Below, one piece after another: positions 34,400 to 43,588 of a stretch of DNA of 64,000 nt. Source of the stretch: Stenotrophomonas sp. VV52 (GTDB lineage Bacteria > Pseudomonadota > Gammaproteobacteria > Xanthomonadales > Xanthomonadaceae). Position numbers and translations under genes: made by a program. The stretch spans positions 186,001 to 250,000 of the forward strand of contig NZ_PKQQ01000007.1 of the NCBI RefSeq assembly GCF_002893095.1, in the 5' to 3' direction. A model generated the notes under the pieces. That model made no database searches and was not told the DNA's origin. It was given only the letters and a program-made list of their open reading frames with translations. Position 1 is the first letter of the stretch. Every line of letters starts with the position of its first letter.

Positions 34400-34933
34400 T
34401 TGTCCCATCATCGTCCCATGACCCTGCTCGCCGTTTCGCTGAGCATCCTGCTGGCCGCGTGCAAGCCCGACGCCGCCATCGAGCCCGCAAACGCAAACGC
34501 AGCGCCGCCGTCGACCACAGCATCCACCATCGCGCCTGCAGCCAACGAACACGCCGCACCCGGTGCGGCAAGCGCTGACGCGACCGCCAGCTGCGCCCAC
34601 GCAGATTTCGACGCATTCCTGCCGCAGTTCGGCCGGGAAATCGCCCTGCAGGAAAAGTCCGTGGCCAACCCCCTGATCAGCGAGCGCTACGACACCCAGG
34701 GCGATGAGCCAAAGCTGGTGACCGAGAACGTACCGCTGGATGATGTGACCTGGCCGGTCATGCCCAATCCGTCAGGCTTGAAGGACATGGGGCGGGAAAT
34801 GCAGGTGAGCCGGCAGGACGACGGCAGCATGAAAGTGCTGATCCGTACGCCGGACACCAGCAACCAGCAGTCGTACTACTTCGCCCAGCGCCCGTGCTGG
34901 CAGCTGGTGCGCATGACCGACGAGTCGATCTGA
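34400..34933 (+). CDS. Lipoprotein, candidate immunity protein of the adjacent effector
   Basis: A 177-residue protein with a rare TTG start; AGGAGG at 34389-34394 sits five bases before it, and the later ATG 34418 lacks such a signal. The signal peptide ends in the lipobox LLAAC (SILLAAC-KPD). A Pro/Ala/Thr linker of about 40 residues precedes a compact domain with Cys and FDAFLPQFGREIALQ. No enzymatic motif is seen. Lipoproteins directly upstream of XVIPCD effectors are the usual cognate inhibitors, protecting the periplasm from the neighbour cell's or own effector. Confidence 0.75.
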   Translation: MSHHRPMTLLAVSLSILLAACKPDAAIEPANANAAPPSTTASTIAPAANEHAAPGAASADATASCAHADFDAFLPQFGREIALQEKSVANPLISERYDTQGDEPKLVTENVPLDDVTWPVMPNPSGLKDMGREMQVSRQDDGSMKVLIRTPDTSNQQSYYFAQRPCWQLVRMTDESI

Positions 34934-34983
34934 GTTGCAGGGCCGCGCGTCCGCACGCGGCCCTTTCCACAACGGAGCCTGTG

Positions 34984-35538
34984 ATGTCGAAACTGCGTTT
35001 CGTACCCGCGTTCGCCCTTCTGTTGGCCGCGTGCAGTGCACCCTCCGGAACCCCCGGCGCCGCCGCCACACCCGAGCCTGCCGCCGCAGCGCCGGCCGCT
35101 GCGGCAGCCACCCCTTCACCCACCCAGCAGGAAGAGAAAGGCATGCACAAGGAATGCGCAGGTGCACGGCTGCACCTGACCGCGTTTCCGGCCCATGACG
35201 GGCAGGCGACGCAGACCCGCCTGGAGATCGAGAAGGACGGCCAGCGCCGCACCGTCGATGCCCCGGCGGAAATGAGTGGCTACACCGCCGTTGGCCTGGC
35301 CTGCGTTGAAGACGCGCAGGGAACACCGTATTTCGTGGTGCAGTACGGCGAGCTGCCGTACGGCTGTGCGTTCTGCGAATGGTTCTACCTGTACGACGCC
35401 AATGGCAAGCAGCTCACCCACAGCAACCCGCCGGTGCGCGGCGAAGGCGAGGCGCAGTCGCCCAACAACGACGAGTACTCGCAGCTCATCGCCAAGCTCG
35501 GCATCAAACACCCGGAGGTGGACGACATCGAAGACTGA
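34984..35538 (+). CDS. Second lipoprotein, candidate immunity protein of the adjacent effector
   Basis: A 184-residue protein from ATG 34984 (GGAG upstream). The signal peptide ends in LLLAACSAP, a good lipobox, and is followed by an Ala/Pro-rich linker. The globular part contains a Cys-rich turn YGCAFCEWFYLYDANG and a late acidic end (PEVDDIED). It lies 50 nt after the first lipoprotein and 44 nt before the effector, all in one direction. No family name can be given from motifs. Confidence 0.75.
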   Translation: MSKLRFVPAFALLLAACSAPSGTPGAAATPEPAAAAPAAAAATPSPTQQEEKGMHKECAGARLHLTAFPAHDGQATQTRLEIEKDGQRRTVDAPAEMSGYTAVGLACVEDAQGTPYFVVQYGELPYGCAFCEWFYLYDANGKQLTHSNPPVRGEGEAQSPNNDEYSQLIAKLGIKHPEVDDIED

Positions 35539-35582
35539 AACACTGGAGCAACACCCTTTAAGGAAAGCCCCTTTCTCACAGA

Positions 35583-37304
35583 ATGGATAGCACAGACATG
35601 CCAAACGACATCTACACCAGCATGGTGCAGCCGCCTGGAGCGGCGTACCGCAGCAGCCAGATCGAGCCGTGGAGCCATTACCGCGAGCCGATCGACGAAA
35701 CACGCCCCCTGCATGGGCAGTCGCGCCGCTGGGGCGATGCTTCACCGGAAGTGCAGTCGCGCGTGATCGACTCGCTGATCGAATCCTCGCGCGAGGCCGG
35801 CCTGACGCCACGCGAAACCGCCTACGTACTGGCCATTGCCCGCGTGGAATCCGGCTTCAATCCGGATGCCGCCGCCGGCACCACCTCGGCCTCGGGCCTG
35901 GGCCAGTTCATCGACCGGACCGGCAAGCACTACGGCCTGAACAACGCCAACCGATTCGACGTGGACGCGCAGTCCGACGCGCTGGTGGCGCACTTCGTCG
36001 ACAACCGCAACCTGGCGCGCGATCGCGGCCAGGGCGAAGACTACATCTACAAGTACCACCATGACGGCCCGACCAGGGACTACGGCGGCCTCGGCCTGTC
36101 GCAGCGCAAGGTGGCGCCGCACCTGGATGAGTACGAGCAGTTCGTGAACCAGCGCCTGGGCCAGACGCTGGACCAGGCTCCGACGCAGCAGCAACAGTCG
36201 GCGCCGGTGGGCGCCGCAGCGGCCGTTGGCGCGGCGTCGCAGGTGCGTTCGTACGAACACACCATGCAGGTGATGCTGCCGCCGCAGAACGGCGTGAAGC
36301 CGCACATCACCGGGCACTTCGGTGAGCACCGCGGCGAAAAGGCGCACGGTGGCAGCGACTTCAACTACGTGGGCGGCCAGACCGGCCGCAACCTGCAGCA
36401 CCCGACCATCCACGCGCCGATTGCCGGCACCGTGACCTCGGTGGGCGGGAAGTACGGCACCGTGATGATCCAGGATGCCGATGGCATCTCGCACCAGATC
36501 CTGCACATGCAGAGCACCCAGGTGAAGGTGGGCCAGCACGTGGAACCGGGCGACCCGATCGGCACCATGGGCGGGCGCGGCCCGCAGGGCGCGAACCAGT
36601 ACGCGCAGCACGTGCACTACCAGATGAAGGACGCGTCCGGAAAGCTGATCAACCCGGAAAGCTATTGGAACAAGGGCGTGCAGCAGGCAACAGGCAAGCA
36701 CGACCACGAGCATGCCCCGGCCGGCACGCTGCGCAAGGGCGACCGCAGCGACGAGGTGACCGAGCTGCAGCAGGCGCTGAACCGCCAGGGCGTACGCGAT
36801 GCCAATGGCAATCCGCTGGCCGAGGACGGCAAGTTCGGTGACAGCACCCGCGAAGCGGTGCTGGCCTTCCAGAAGCAGCAGGGCCTGAAGGACGACGGCG
36901 TGGTGGGTCGCGAGACCGCCGCCAAGCTGGCCGCCACACAGGTCCAGGCAGCGGAGACCCGCAGCCCCACTGGCCCGCAGCTCGGCGACAAGGCGCACCC
37001 GGACACGGCGCTGCACAATGCCATCCGCAGCCGTTTGCCCGCGGCGATCTCCAACGAGGTGGCGGCCAATGTCACGCTGCAGGCCAAGCAGGCTGGCATC
37101 GACTCGGCGGAGAAGCTGCAGAGCGTGAGCGTGCAGGACGGCAAGGCCTTCGTGATGGGCACCACGCCGGGCTACCGGGCGGCGGTGGACCTCAGCCAGG
37201 CCCCGCCGCTGGAGCAGACCAACGCCGCACTGCTGGGCAATAACGAGGGCCAGCAGCAGCGCCAGGTGCAGGAAGAGCAGCAGAAGGTGGCGATGGGGCG
37301 GTAA
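35583..37304 (+). CDS. Type IV secretion (X-Tfe type) peptidoglycan-hydrolase effector with XVIPCD domain
   Basis: A 573-residue modular protein without signal peptide. Residues 50-190 form a lysozyme-like lytic transglycosylase domain (ARVESGFNPDA, E89, with SASGLGQF). Residues 240-360 form an M23 zinc endopeptidase (KAHGGSDF with H255/D259, and HVHYQ with H343/H345). Residues 382-455 form a PG_binding_1 domain. The last 110 residues (GDKAHPDTALHNAIRSRLP onward, ending in a Gln-rich tail) match XVIPCD, the VirD4-recruitment signal of Xanthomonadales antibacterial type IV effectors. It would cut both glycan and peptide bonds of a rival's wall. The two lipoproteins upstream are likely immunity proteins. 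Confidence 0.88.
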   Translation: MDSTDMPNDIYTSMVQPPGAAYRSSQIEPWSHYREPIDETRPLHGQSRRWGDASPEVQSRVIDSLIESSREAGLTPRETAYVLAIARVESGFNPDAAAGTTSASGLGQFIDRTGKHYGLNNANRFDVDAQSDALVAHFVDNRNLARDRGQGEDYIYKYHHDGPTRDYGGLGLSQRKVAPHLDEYEQFVNQRLGQTLDQAPTQQQQSAPVGAAAAVGAASQVRSYEHTMQVMLPPQNGVKPHITGHFGEHRGEKAHGGSDFNYVGGQTGRNLQHPTIHAPIAGTVTSVGGKYGTVMIQDADGISHQILHMQSTQVKVGQHVEPGDPIGTMGGRGPQGANQYAQHVHYQMKDASGKLINPESYWNKGVQQATGKHDHEHAPAGTLRKGDRSDEVTELQQALNRQGVRDANGNPLAEDGKFGDSTREAVLAFQKQQGLKDDGVVGRETAAKLAATQVQAAETRSPTGPQLGDKAHPDTALHNAIRSRLPAAISNEVAANVTLQAKQAGIDSAEKLQSVSVQDGKAFVMGTTPGYRAAVDLSQAPPLEQTNAALLGNNEGQQQRQVQEEQQKVAMGR

Positions 37305-37342
37305 ACCCCCGTCGCCTTACGCTTGATGCGTGTGTAGTGATG

Positions 37343-37376
37343 GAGCCAGCCGGGGCAACCCGGCTGGCTCTTTTTG
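37343..37376 (+). terminator. Intrinsic terminator after the effector gene
   Basis: A 12-bp perfect stem GAGCCAGCCGGG / CCCGGCTGGCTC with a GCAA loop is followed by TTTTTG. Confidence 0.95.
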
Positions 37377-37450
37377 TTCCCGTGCCCGGCTGCCTTAAAC
37401 TACGGCGCTGGGCGATGCCCGGGTATCGGTAGTGAACAAGGTTGAACGAA

Positions 37451-38284
37451 ATGGATAGTGGGCAGCGCCCGGCGGCGATTGAACTGGTGGCCATCGACAT
37501 GGATGGCACCCTGCTGGATCCCGCGCATCGCCTTACCCCGCGGGTGAAGCAGGCCATCGCCCGCGCCCGCGAGCAGGGCGTCCGCATCGTGCTGACCAGT
37601 GGCAGGCCTGTTTCGGGCCTGGCGCCGTTCCTGGACGAACTGGGCATCGATGGTGCCGACGATTACTGCATCGCCTGCAACGGTGGCCTGGTTACGCGCG
37701 TTGCCAGCGGCGAGGTGGTGGTGGAGTACCCGCTGAGCTTCGACGACTTCCTGTTCTGCGAGCAGGTCGCCCGCGAGATGGGCGTGCACTTCCAGGCGCT
37801 GGACGGCGAGCGCCTGTACACGCCCAACCGCGACATCAGCATCTACACCGTGGCCGACTCCCACCTTTCCCGCGTGCCGCTCTCGTACCGCAGCGTGGCC
37901 GAGATGGACCCGGAAATGTCCTTCATCAAGCTGATGATGGTGGACGAGCCGCAGGTGCTGGACGCGGTCATTCCGCGCCTGCCTGGCGCATTGACCGAAC
38001 GTTTCGCGGTGCTCAAGAGCGCCGCCTTCTTCCTGGAAGTGTTCGACCACCGCGCAGGCAAGGGCCCCAGCCTGCAGAAGCTGGCCGAACACCTGGGAAT
38101 CGACCGCAGCCAGGTGATGGCCATCGGCGACCAGGAGAACGACCTGACCATGCTGCAGTACGCAGGCACCAGCGTGGCAATGGGCAATGCTGTCGACATC
38201 GTAAAAGCGACAGCGCTGCACCAGACATCAACAAACGCGGAAGACGGCGTCGCCTTGGCACTCGAACAGTTCGTTCTCCGGTAG
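37451..38284 (+). CDS. Cof-type HAD-IIB sugar phosphatase (YidA-like)
   Basis: The 277-residue protein has HAD motif I DMDGTLLDP, motif II LTSGRP, motif III lysine near GKGPSLQKLAEHLG, and motif IV GDQENDLTMLQYAG. This is the complete catalytic set of Cof/YidA phosphatases, which dephosphorylate assorted sugar phosphates in the cytoplasm. ATG 37451 is chosen over TTG 37442. It stands alone between two hairpins. Confidence 0.9.
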   Translation: MDSGQRPAAIELVAIDMDGTLLDPAHRLTPRVKQAIARAREQGVRIVLTSGRPVSGLAPFLDELGIDGADDYCIACNGGLVTRVASGEVVVEYPLSFDDFLFCEQVAREMGVHFQALDGERLYTPNRDISIYTVADSHLSRVPLSYRSVAEMDPEMSFIKLMMVDEPQVLDAVIPRLPGALTERFAVLKSAAFFLEVFDHRAGKGPSLQKLAEHLGIDRSQVMAIGDQENDLTMLQYAGTSVAMGNAVDIVKATALHQTSTNAEDGVALALEQFVLR

Positions 38285-38315
38285 GGGCGGTTCCCAAACG
38301 CCCGCCCGTAACGAT

Positions 38316-38339
38316 GGTCAATGCATCAACGCATTGACC
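38316..38339. terminator. Hairpin between convergent genes
   Basis: A perfect 9-bp stem GGTCAATGC / GCATTGACC with a 6-nt loop lies between the HAD phosphatase and BSP peptidase genes. There is no T-run; it may serve both directions. Confidence 0.4.
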
Positions 38340-38376
38340 TGAGACCGAGCGATGCCTCCGGAGCCATGCCACCGCA

Positions 38377-39084
38377 CTACGCCTGCTTCCCACCCGCCCG
38401 CTGCGCAACATACGCCTCCCACAACGCGGCCAGATCATTCCCGGTGCGCTGCTTCCACAACGCCGGCGTGTAGCTCCCCTTGCGCAACGCCCCATCCAGC
38501 GCTTCCACCAACCCCGGATGTTCCGCCTCGCTCCACTTCAGGAACGCGCCGGTCACCCGGTACCCCGTATCCACCTTGTGTTCGGCCTTGACCTGCGCCG
38601 GCAGCGCCCAGCCGCCGGCGGCATTATCCACGCCGTAGACATCGCGGGCGTAGTCGGCAATGCCCTCCACCAGCCACGAAGGCGCCTGCTCGCTGGCGTA
38701 GCCCGGGTAGCCCTGCACGATGTGCATCGCTTCATGGGTGACCAGGTCGGTGTCGTTGGGATGCTTCTCCAGCCAGCGCGGATTGATGGTGATGGTGGCG
38801 GCCTTCTCCTTCTCGCCGACATAGGCGACACCGTCGTAGGACGGGTCCATCACGATGCGCACGCTGGAGGGCGCGGCCGGGTGGAAGTCGGCGCGTTCGC
38901 GCGGGTAGGCGGAGAAGAAGGTGGCAATGATGCGGTCGCGTACCTCCGCGTTCGTTGAACCGCTCGGGTCCTGGTAGGTCAGCGTGACCCCGTCACGGGT
39001 CTGCGTGATGTCCGCAGCATGTGCGGCGGGGAAGGCGAGGACGGCGGCAACGGCAGGAACGATCAGGCAACGGCGCAAACGCAT
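38377..39084 (-). CDS. Secreted basic secretory protein (BSP) family metallopeptidase
   Basis: A 235-residue protein with a signal peptide (LIVPAVAAVLAFPAAHA). The peptidase core has HEAMH in THEAMHIVQGYPGY, then SWLVEGIADYARDVYG, the arrangement of the plant-like BSP family (PF04450). The start at ATG 39084 has GGAG at eight bases. It is divergent from the second TonB receptor gene. The substrate is unknown. Confidence 0.85.
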   Translation of the reverse strand: MRLRRCLIVPAVAAVLAFPAAHAADITQTRDGVTLTYQDPSGSTNAEVRDRIIATFFSAYPRERADFHPAAPSSVRIVMDPSYDGVAYVGEKEKAATITINPRWLEKHPNDTDLVTHEAMHIVQGYPGYASEQAPSWLVEGIADYARDVYGVDNAAGGWALPAQVKAEHKVDTGYRVTGAFLKWSEAEHPGLVEALDGALRKGSYTPALWKQRTGNDLAALWEAYVAQRAGGKQA

Positions 39085-39201
39085 GGACGGCACTCCGGGA
39101 CGTGACGGAACAAACGCGCTGATCCTGCACCAGCCTCCGGGACCGCCGCAAGTGCCATTTCGTTCGATCTAATCCCGGGAAATTAGTTTCATTACAAATT
39201 A

Positions 39202-39230
39202 TTGACAACCAATTTAGATCGATCTAGAAA
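39202..39230 (+). promoter_or_regulatory. Strong promoter with embedded palindrome for the second TonB receptor
   Basis: TTGACA (39202-39207), a 17-nt spacer and TAGAAA (39225-39230). A perfect 12-bp palindrome TAGATCGATCTA (39215-39226) overlaps the spacer and -10, a repressor-type placement. A related TCGATCTAA lies upstream near 39164. Confidence 0.7.
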
Positions 39231-39321
39231 AGTGGCTCCCCACGCTTCACGGAACCCCCCGCATACCCAACCCTCCTGCGCCGGACCGGCAGCGGGAGAC
39301 CTTGTACTGGAGAGCTGCAGA

Positions 39322-42069
39322 ATGAAGCGCACGTTGCTGTCGTTGCTGGTGTCGTCCGTACTGATGTCCCCCCTTGCCGCCCAGGCACAAACCACCCCGC
39401 CCGAAGAAAAGGGCACCGAGCCGGCCACGCGCCAGCTCGATGCGGTGAATGTCACCGGCTCGCTGATTCCCCGCGCACAGATCGAAGGCCCCTCGCCGGT
39501 GACCACCATCACCGCCGAAGAAATCGAGGCCCAGGGCTTCACCACCGTATTCGACGCGCTGCGCTCGTTGCCTGTTGCCAATGGCTCTGTGCAGGATTCG
39601 CAGGGCACCGGGTTCTATACGCCGGGCGCGAAGACGGTCAGCCTGTTCGGCCTGGACCCGAGCTACACACTCACGCTGCTCAACGGGCGCCCGCTCAACA
39701 GCTACCCGCTGGCCTACAACGGCAACACCAGCATCGTGGACATCGCCAACATTCCGTTGGGCATGGTCGAACGCATCGACGTGCTCACCGGCGGGCAGTC
39801 CTCGGTGTATGGCTCGTCGGCCGTGGCCGGCGTGATCAACATCGTGCTGAAGGACAAGGTGGAGGGCGCGCACTTCCGCTACCGCGCCGGCGGCTACAGC
39901 GACGGGGGCGGCTCCAGCCAGCGCTTCATCTTCAGCAACGGCCACACCTTCGGCAACCTGGACCTCAGTTACGGGCTGGAGTACACCAAACAGAAGCCGA
40001 TCTTCGCCTCTGACCGCAGCTACATCGACAGCGTCAACGACAGCCCGACCGGCCCGCAGGATCCGTCGCGTACCTTCCTGCGCATGCAGATGTCGCCCAA
40101 CGGCTACATCGATCCGGGCCAGGCCACGTGCGAGCCGCTGTCCTATCTGTTCGGTGGCAGCACCAGCTACGCGCACCGCAACGCGGCGGGTACCGGCTAC
40201 TACTGCGGCAGCCCGAACAATGTCGGCACCGCCACGCTCTACAACAAGAGCGAGGACGTGAACGCAACCACGTTCCTGCGCTACCACCTCAGTGAAACCA
40301 CCGAGCTGTACTCGGACATCCTTTTCAGCTACGGCCGGCCGACCTACTCGGGCGGCAGCCCGTTCTGGAACAAGACCTTCTACAACCAGACCAGCGGCAA
40401 CTACGAGCAGTGGCAGCGCATCTATGCGCCTGAAGAAGTGGGCATGGACTCGAAGGACCAGCGCGTCTATACCCGCTCCTGGAACATCACCGCAGGTGCG
40501 CGCGGCGGCCTGGGCGACACCGGCTTCGATTACGACGTGTACGTGAACCGCTCCAGCACCGATGTGACCCGCAAGTCGACCGACTTCCTGGCGGCGGGCG
40601 GTATCGATGACTACTACCTCGGTCCGCTGGTGGGCAAGGTCAATGGCTACGACGCCTATGCGCCGAACCTGGACGTGCTGTACCAGCCGCTGACCCGCGG
40701 GCAGTACGACCAGTTCAGTGGCACCAATCGCGCCGAGTCCAACGCGTCGCGCACCGGCGTGACCGCGCTGGTGACCAACACCTCGCTGTTCGAGCTGCCG
40801 GCCGGCGACGTCGGCTTTGCGATGATCCTGCAGGGCACCCGCGAGAAGTTCTTCAACCAGTCGGCCGACCCCAATGCCGCCACCCTGTTCCGCGGCCAGA
40901 CCGCAGGCACCTCGGCCGAGGGCCAGCGCGACCTGTACGCGGTGGGCGCCGAGCTGCAGGTGCCGATCTTCGACACCTTCAGTGCCAACCTGTCCGGGCG
41001 TTATGACAAGTACTCGCTGCAGGGCGGTGGTGGCAACGGCAAGGCGACCTGGAAGCTGGGCCTGGAGTACCGCCCGATCGAGTCGCTGCTGCTGCGCGGC
41101 AGCTATGCGACCGCCTTCCGCTCGCCGGACATGTTCTACCTGTACTCACGCGAGAGCAGCGGCTACACCACCAACGTGGACACCTTCCTGTGTCGGCAGG
41201 CGGGATTCACCTCCGAGAACTTCGACGAGTGCCCGCAGTCGTCCCTGTCGGTGCTGTCCTCCAGCACCGGCAACCGCGACCTGAAGGACATCACGGCGGA
41301 AACGTTCACCTACGGCTTCGTCTGGTCGGCGCTGGACAATGCGTTGAACCTGTCGGTGGACTACAACTCGGTGAAGATCGAGAACGAGGTGTCCATCCTC
41401 GGTACCGACAGCATCCTCACCTCCGAAGCCAACTGCCGACTGGGTACGTCGGAGAATGGCGACGTGAACTTCGACATCAACTCGCCGACCTGCCGCCAGA
41501 TCCTGGCCCAGGTACAGCGCCTGCCGGCCACCGACCCGATCAATCCCAACGGCGTGTCCAAGGTGTTCTCGTACCCGATCAACCTGGCCAAGCAGCGCCA
41601 GACCGGTATCCAGGCAGCGGCCGACTACAAGTGGAGCGCGGGGCGTGCGGGCGACTTCGGCGTGAACGCGGGCTACTACCGGCCGCTGAAGCACGAACTG
41701 CAGCAGCAGGAAGGCGACCCGGTCTACGACATGCTGTGCTGCGCCAACTCCAACGAGCTGCACTACCGGGCGACGTTCGGTGCGAACTGGAACATCGGCG
41801 CGTTCAGCACCAACGTGTACGGCATCCGCAATGCGCCGACCTGGAATGCGATCGGCGAAGAGCGCAACATCGGCCCGTGGACGACCTGGAATGCCACGGT
41901 CAACTACCGCATCAACAAGCTGGCCAGCGTGATGCTGACGGCCAACAACCTGACCAACGAGCGACCGCCGGTGGACCGCACCAACGGCAACTGGCCGTAC
42001 TACGACCAGGGTGTCTACAACGCGTTTGGCCGCTCGATGTTCGTGGAGCTGTCGCTGGACTTCCAGTAA
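39322..42069 (+). CDS. TonB-dependent outer-membrane receptor
   Basis: A 915-residue outer-membrane transporter with signal peptide (LMSPLAAQAQ), plug start LDAVNVTGSLIPRAQIEGPSPV, the plug signature VYGSSAVAGVINIV, and a barrel ending in FVELSLDFQ. Several paired cysteines in the extracellular part (FLCRQAGF, TCRQIL, LCCANS) suggest surface disulfides. Start ATG 39322 has GGAGAG upstream. No linked enzymes or transporters point to its substrate. Confidence 0.92.
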   Translation: MKRTLLSLLVSSVLMSPLAAQAQTTPPEEKGTEPATRQLDAVNVTGSLIPRAQIEGPSPVTTITAEEIEAQGFTTVFDALRSLPVANGSVQDSQGTGFYTPGAKTVSLFGLDPSYTLTLLNGRPLNSYPLAYNGNTSIVDIANIPLGMVERIDVLTGGQSSVYGSSAVAGVINIVLKDKVEGAHFRYRAGGYSDGGGSSQRFIFSNGHTFGNLDLSYGLEYTKQKPIFASDRSYIDSVNDSPTGPQDPSRTFLRMQMSPNGYIDPGQATCEPLSYLFGGSTSYAHRNAAGTGYYCGSPNNVGTATLYNKSEDVNATTFLRYHLSETTELYSDILFSYGRPTYSGGSPFWNKTFYNQTSGNYEQWQRIYAPEEVGMDSKDQRVYTRSWNITAGARGGLGDTGFDYDVYVNRSSTDVTRKSTDFLAAGGIDDYYLGPLVGKVNGYDAYAPNLDVLYQPLTRGQYDQFSGTNRAESNASRTGVTALVTNTSLFELPAGDVGFAMILQGTREKFFNQSADPNAATLFRGQTAGTSAEGQRDLYAVGAELQVPIFDTFSANLSGRYDKYSLQGGGGNGKATWKLGLEYRPIESLLLRGSYATAFRSPDMFYLYSRESSGYTTNVDTFLCRQAGFTSENFDECPQSSLSVLSSSTGNRDLKDITAETFTYGFVWSALDNALNLSVDYNSVKIENEVSILGTDSILTSEANCRLGTSENGDVNFDINSPTCRQILAQVQRLPATDPINPNGVSKVFSYPINLAKQRQTGIQAAADYKWSAGRAGDFGVNAGYYRPLKHELQQQEGDPVYDMLCCANSNELHYRATFGANWNIGAFSTNVYGIRNAPTWNAIGEERNIGPWTTWNATVNYRINKLASVMLTANNLTNERPPVDRTNGNWPYYDQGVYNAFGRSMFVELSLDFQ

Positions 42070-42075
42070 AGGGCT

Positions 42076-42107
42076 GCCGGGGTGGTCGCTTGTGCGGGCA
42101 CCCCGGC
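42076..42107. terminator. Hairpin between TonB receptor and comM remnant
   Basis: A 9-bp stem GCCGGGGTG / CACCCCGGC with a 14-nt loop lies in the 39-nt convergent spacer. It lacks a clear T-run. Confidence 0.45.
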
Positions 42108-42108
42108 T

Positions 42109-42591
42109 TCATCCTGTGCCGCCCCGATCCACCTGCCTGTACCCGATCGCCTCAGCCAGGTGCTCAGTGGCAATTCGTTCGCTATGCGCCAGATCCGCCA
42201 GTGTTCTAGCCACACGCAGAATGCGATGCATCGAGCGTGCAGAAAGCTGCAGCTGCTCGACCGCTGATTCCAGCAGGTGTTGATCGTCGGGCTCGAGTCG
42301 GCAGTGGAGGTCCAGCTCCGTTGGTAGCAGCTGGGCATTGGGCTTGCTGCTGCGCTCGAGCTGCACATTGCGAGCGGCCACCACGCGTGCGCGGACGGTA
42401 GCGCTGTCTTCTCCACAGGGCGCGTCGCTTCGCAGCTCCCTTGGTTCCAGCCGTGGCACCTGCACATGCAGGTCGATGCGGTCGAGCAGCGGGCCGGACA
42501 CACGGCCGCGATACCGCTGGATGGCTTCACCGCTGCAACGGCATCGGCCACTACGGTCGCCGGCCCAGCCGCAGGGGCAGGGGTTCATGGC
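42109..42591 (-). pseudogene. comM: C-terminal fragment of ComM/YifB (Mg-chelatase-like ATPase), 5' part displaced by island
   Basis: About 160 residues match the ComM end: MNPCPCGWAGDRSGRCRC, RVSGPLLDRIDLHV, then a C-terminal helical domain (LSARSMHRILRVARTLADL). ComM is a branch-migration helicase for natural transformation, normally about 500 residues. Homology stops abruptly at Ala-Met near 42591. The upstream codons (TLIT...) and following 400 bp are unrelated, and the first two thirds including Walker motifs are absent from the window. comM is a known insertion target of resistance islands. Confidence 0.85.
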
Positions 42592-42599
42592 TAGGGTTA

Positions 42600-43006
42600 T
42601 CAACCCCGTTATCTGCAAAAATGATCCCAGTAGCACCTTCCATGCCGGACCCTGCAACCGTCCGGTTCTTCAGTCGTGGCGTTTGACCGCCCATTGGTGT
42701 CCCTCAACCCGCTTTGCGCTTGTCTGGCCGGGCGACGAGAGTCTGGTCGAATTCGTTGACCGCAGACACTCGGTTGGCGCGTCAAAGTCTAGGAAAAGAA
42801 TCAGGTACGACGCCTACTGTGGCCCATACCATCCGCACCCTAGGACGAAGCTAGGACTCACGGCGGCCAGCCCTTATCCACCCTCCCGCCATCCGGTTTG
42901 AGTGAATAGCACCAACTGGGAATCGAGCCGTCGTGGCCATTCAAGAACTGACACGGTGATTTGGCTCAATGAAAGCACGCTTAGCTGACACTGATAGTTT
43001 CTCACT
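42600..43006. other. About 400 bp of gene-free island end
   Basis: No supportable reading frame with start signals is seen. This is the expected place for element-end sequences; apart from the GTTATC direct repeat near its left edge I see no clear structure. Confidence 0.4.
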
Positions 43007-43588
43007 CTACGCTTTCAAAAAGCCGGGATGCTCGTTTCCTCGCTGCGATAGCAGATCGCGCCATCCTCGTTTATCGACTGCACGGATATTCGGCACCTCC
43101 TCAAGCACTTTTAGATAATGGATCAGATGCAGCAACTCATCATCTGACACGTCGCCGAGGAATTCCCGTGCCAGAACTAAATTCCCATAGTTCCGAGCGT
43201 ACTTGCTAGCGGTGTCATCTATTCCGATGATCTGGTCCAGTGTGAACCCATGCTTCTTCAGCTTCGCTATCCGCTTCTGTGTTGAGTAGCCGCCTTCCTC
43301 CCAATCCCTAACTAAGCTGCACCTCTCGGATGACCATACAAATTCTAGGGGACGCTTTGGCATCAACTGTGCGACAAGAGGCTCAGCGTAGAGACGTCCA
43401 GACGATGTCCAAACGCCGACCCTAAACCTTGAGAAGGCGAAGTCCAGAAATGTGTCGAGATGGGGCCGCTTGTAGACGTGATACCCGACGACACTCAGAT
43501 CCGCTGGACGATCCAAGGGGCGCTCAGTTGAGAAGACGAGCGTTTCATCAAGGTCTAGTACCAGAAGCTTCCTTTCTCGGAGACTCAT
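43007..43588 (-). CDS. NLI-interacting-factor-like (FCP1/SCP-type) HAD phosphatase
   Basis: The 193-residue protein has LDLDETLVFS (DxDxT), GVWTSS as motif II, and a lysine/Asp region GIDDTASKYARNYGN as motif III-IV. This is the fold of eukaryotic RNA-polymerase CTD phosphatases and is uncommon in bacteria. Upstream AAGGAG supports ATG 43588. It lies downstream of a CDKN3-type protein phosphatase in the same direction, suggesting a phosphoprotein- or phosphonucleotide-based function. Confidence 0.85.
   Translation of the reverse strand: MSLRERKLLVLDLDETLVFSTERPLDRPADLSVVGYHVYKRPHLDTFLDFAFSRFRVGVWTSSGRLYAEPLVAQLMPKRPLEFVWSSERCSLVRDWEEGGYSTQKRIAKLKKHGFTLDQIIGIDDTASKYARNYGNLVLAREFLGDVSDDELLHLIHYLKVLEEVPNIRAVDKRGWRDLLSQRGNEHPGFLKA

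Noticed and set aside
42592-42620. Tn7-like or AbaR terminal inverted repeat at the comM junction
   Set aside because: I cannot match this end to any known transposon terminus by eye; only the GTTATC direct repeat is visible, so no element family is claimed.
42338-42901. Plus-strand frame across the comM remnant and island end
   Set aside because: It is antisense to true comM coding in its first half and has no protein character in the second.
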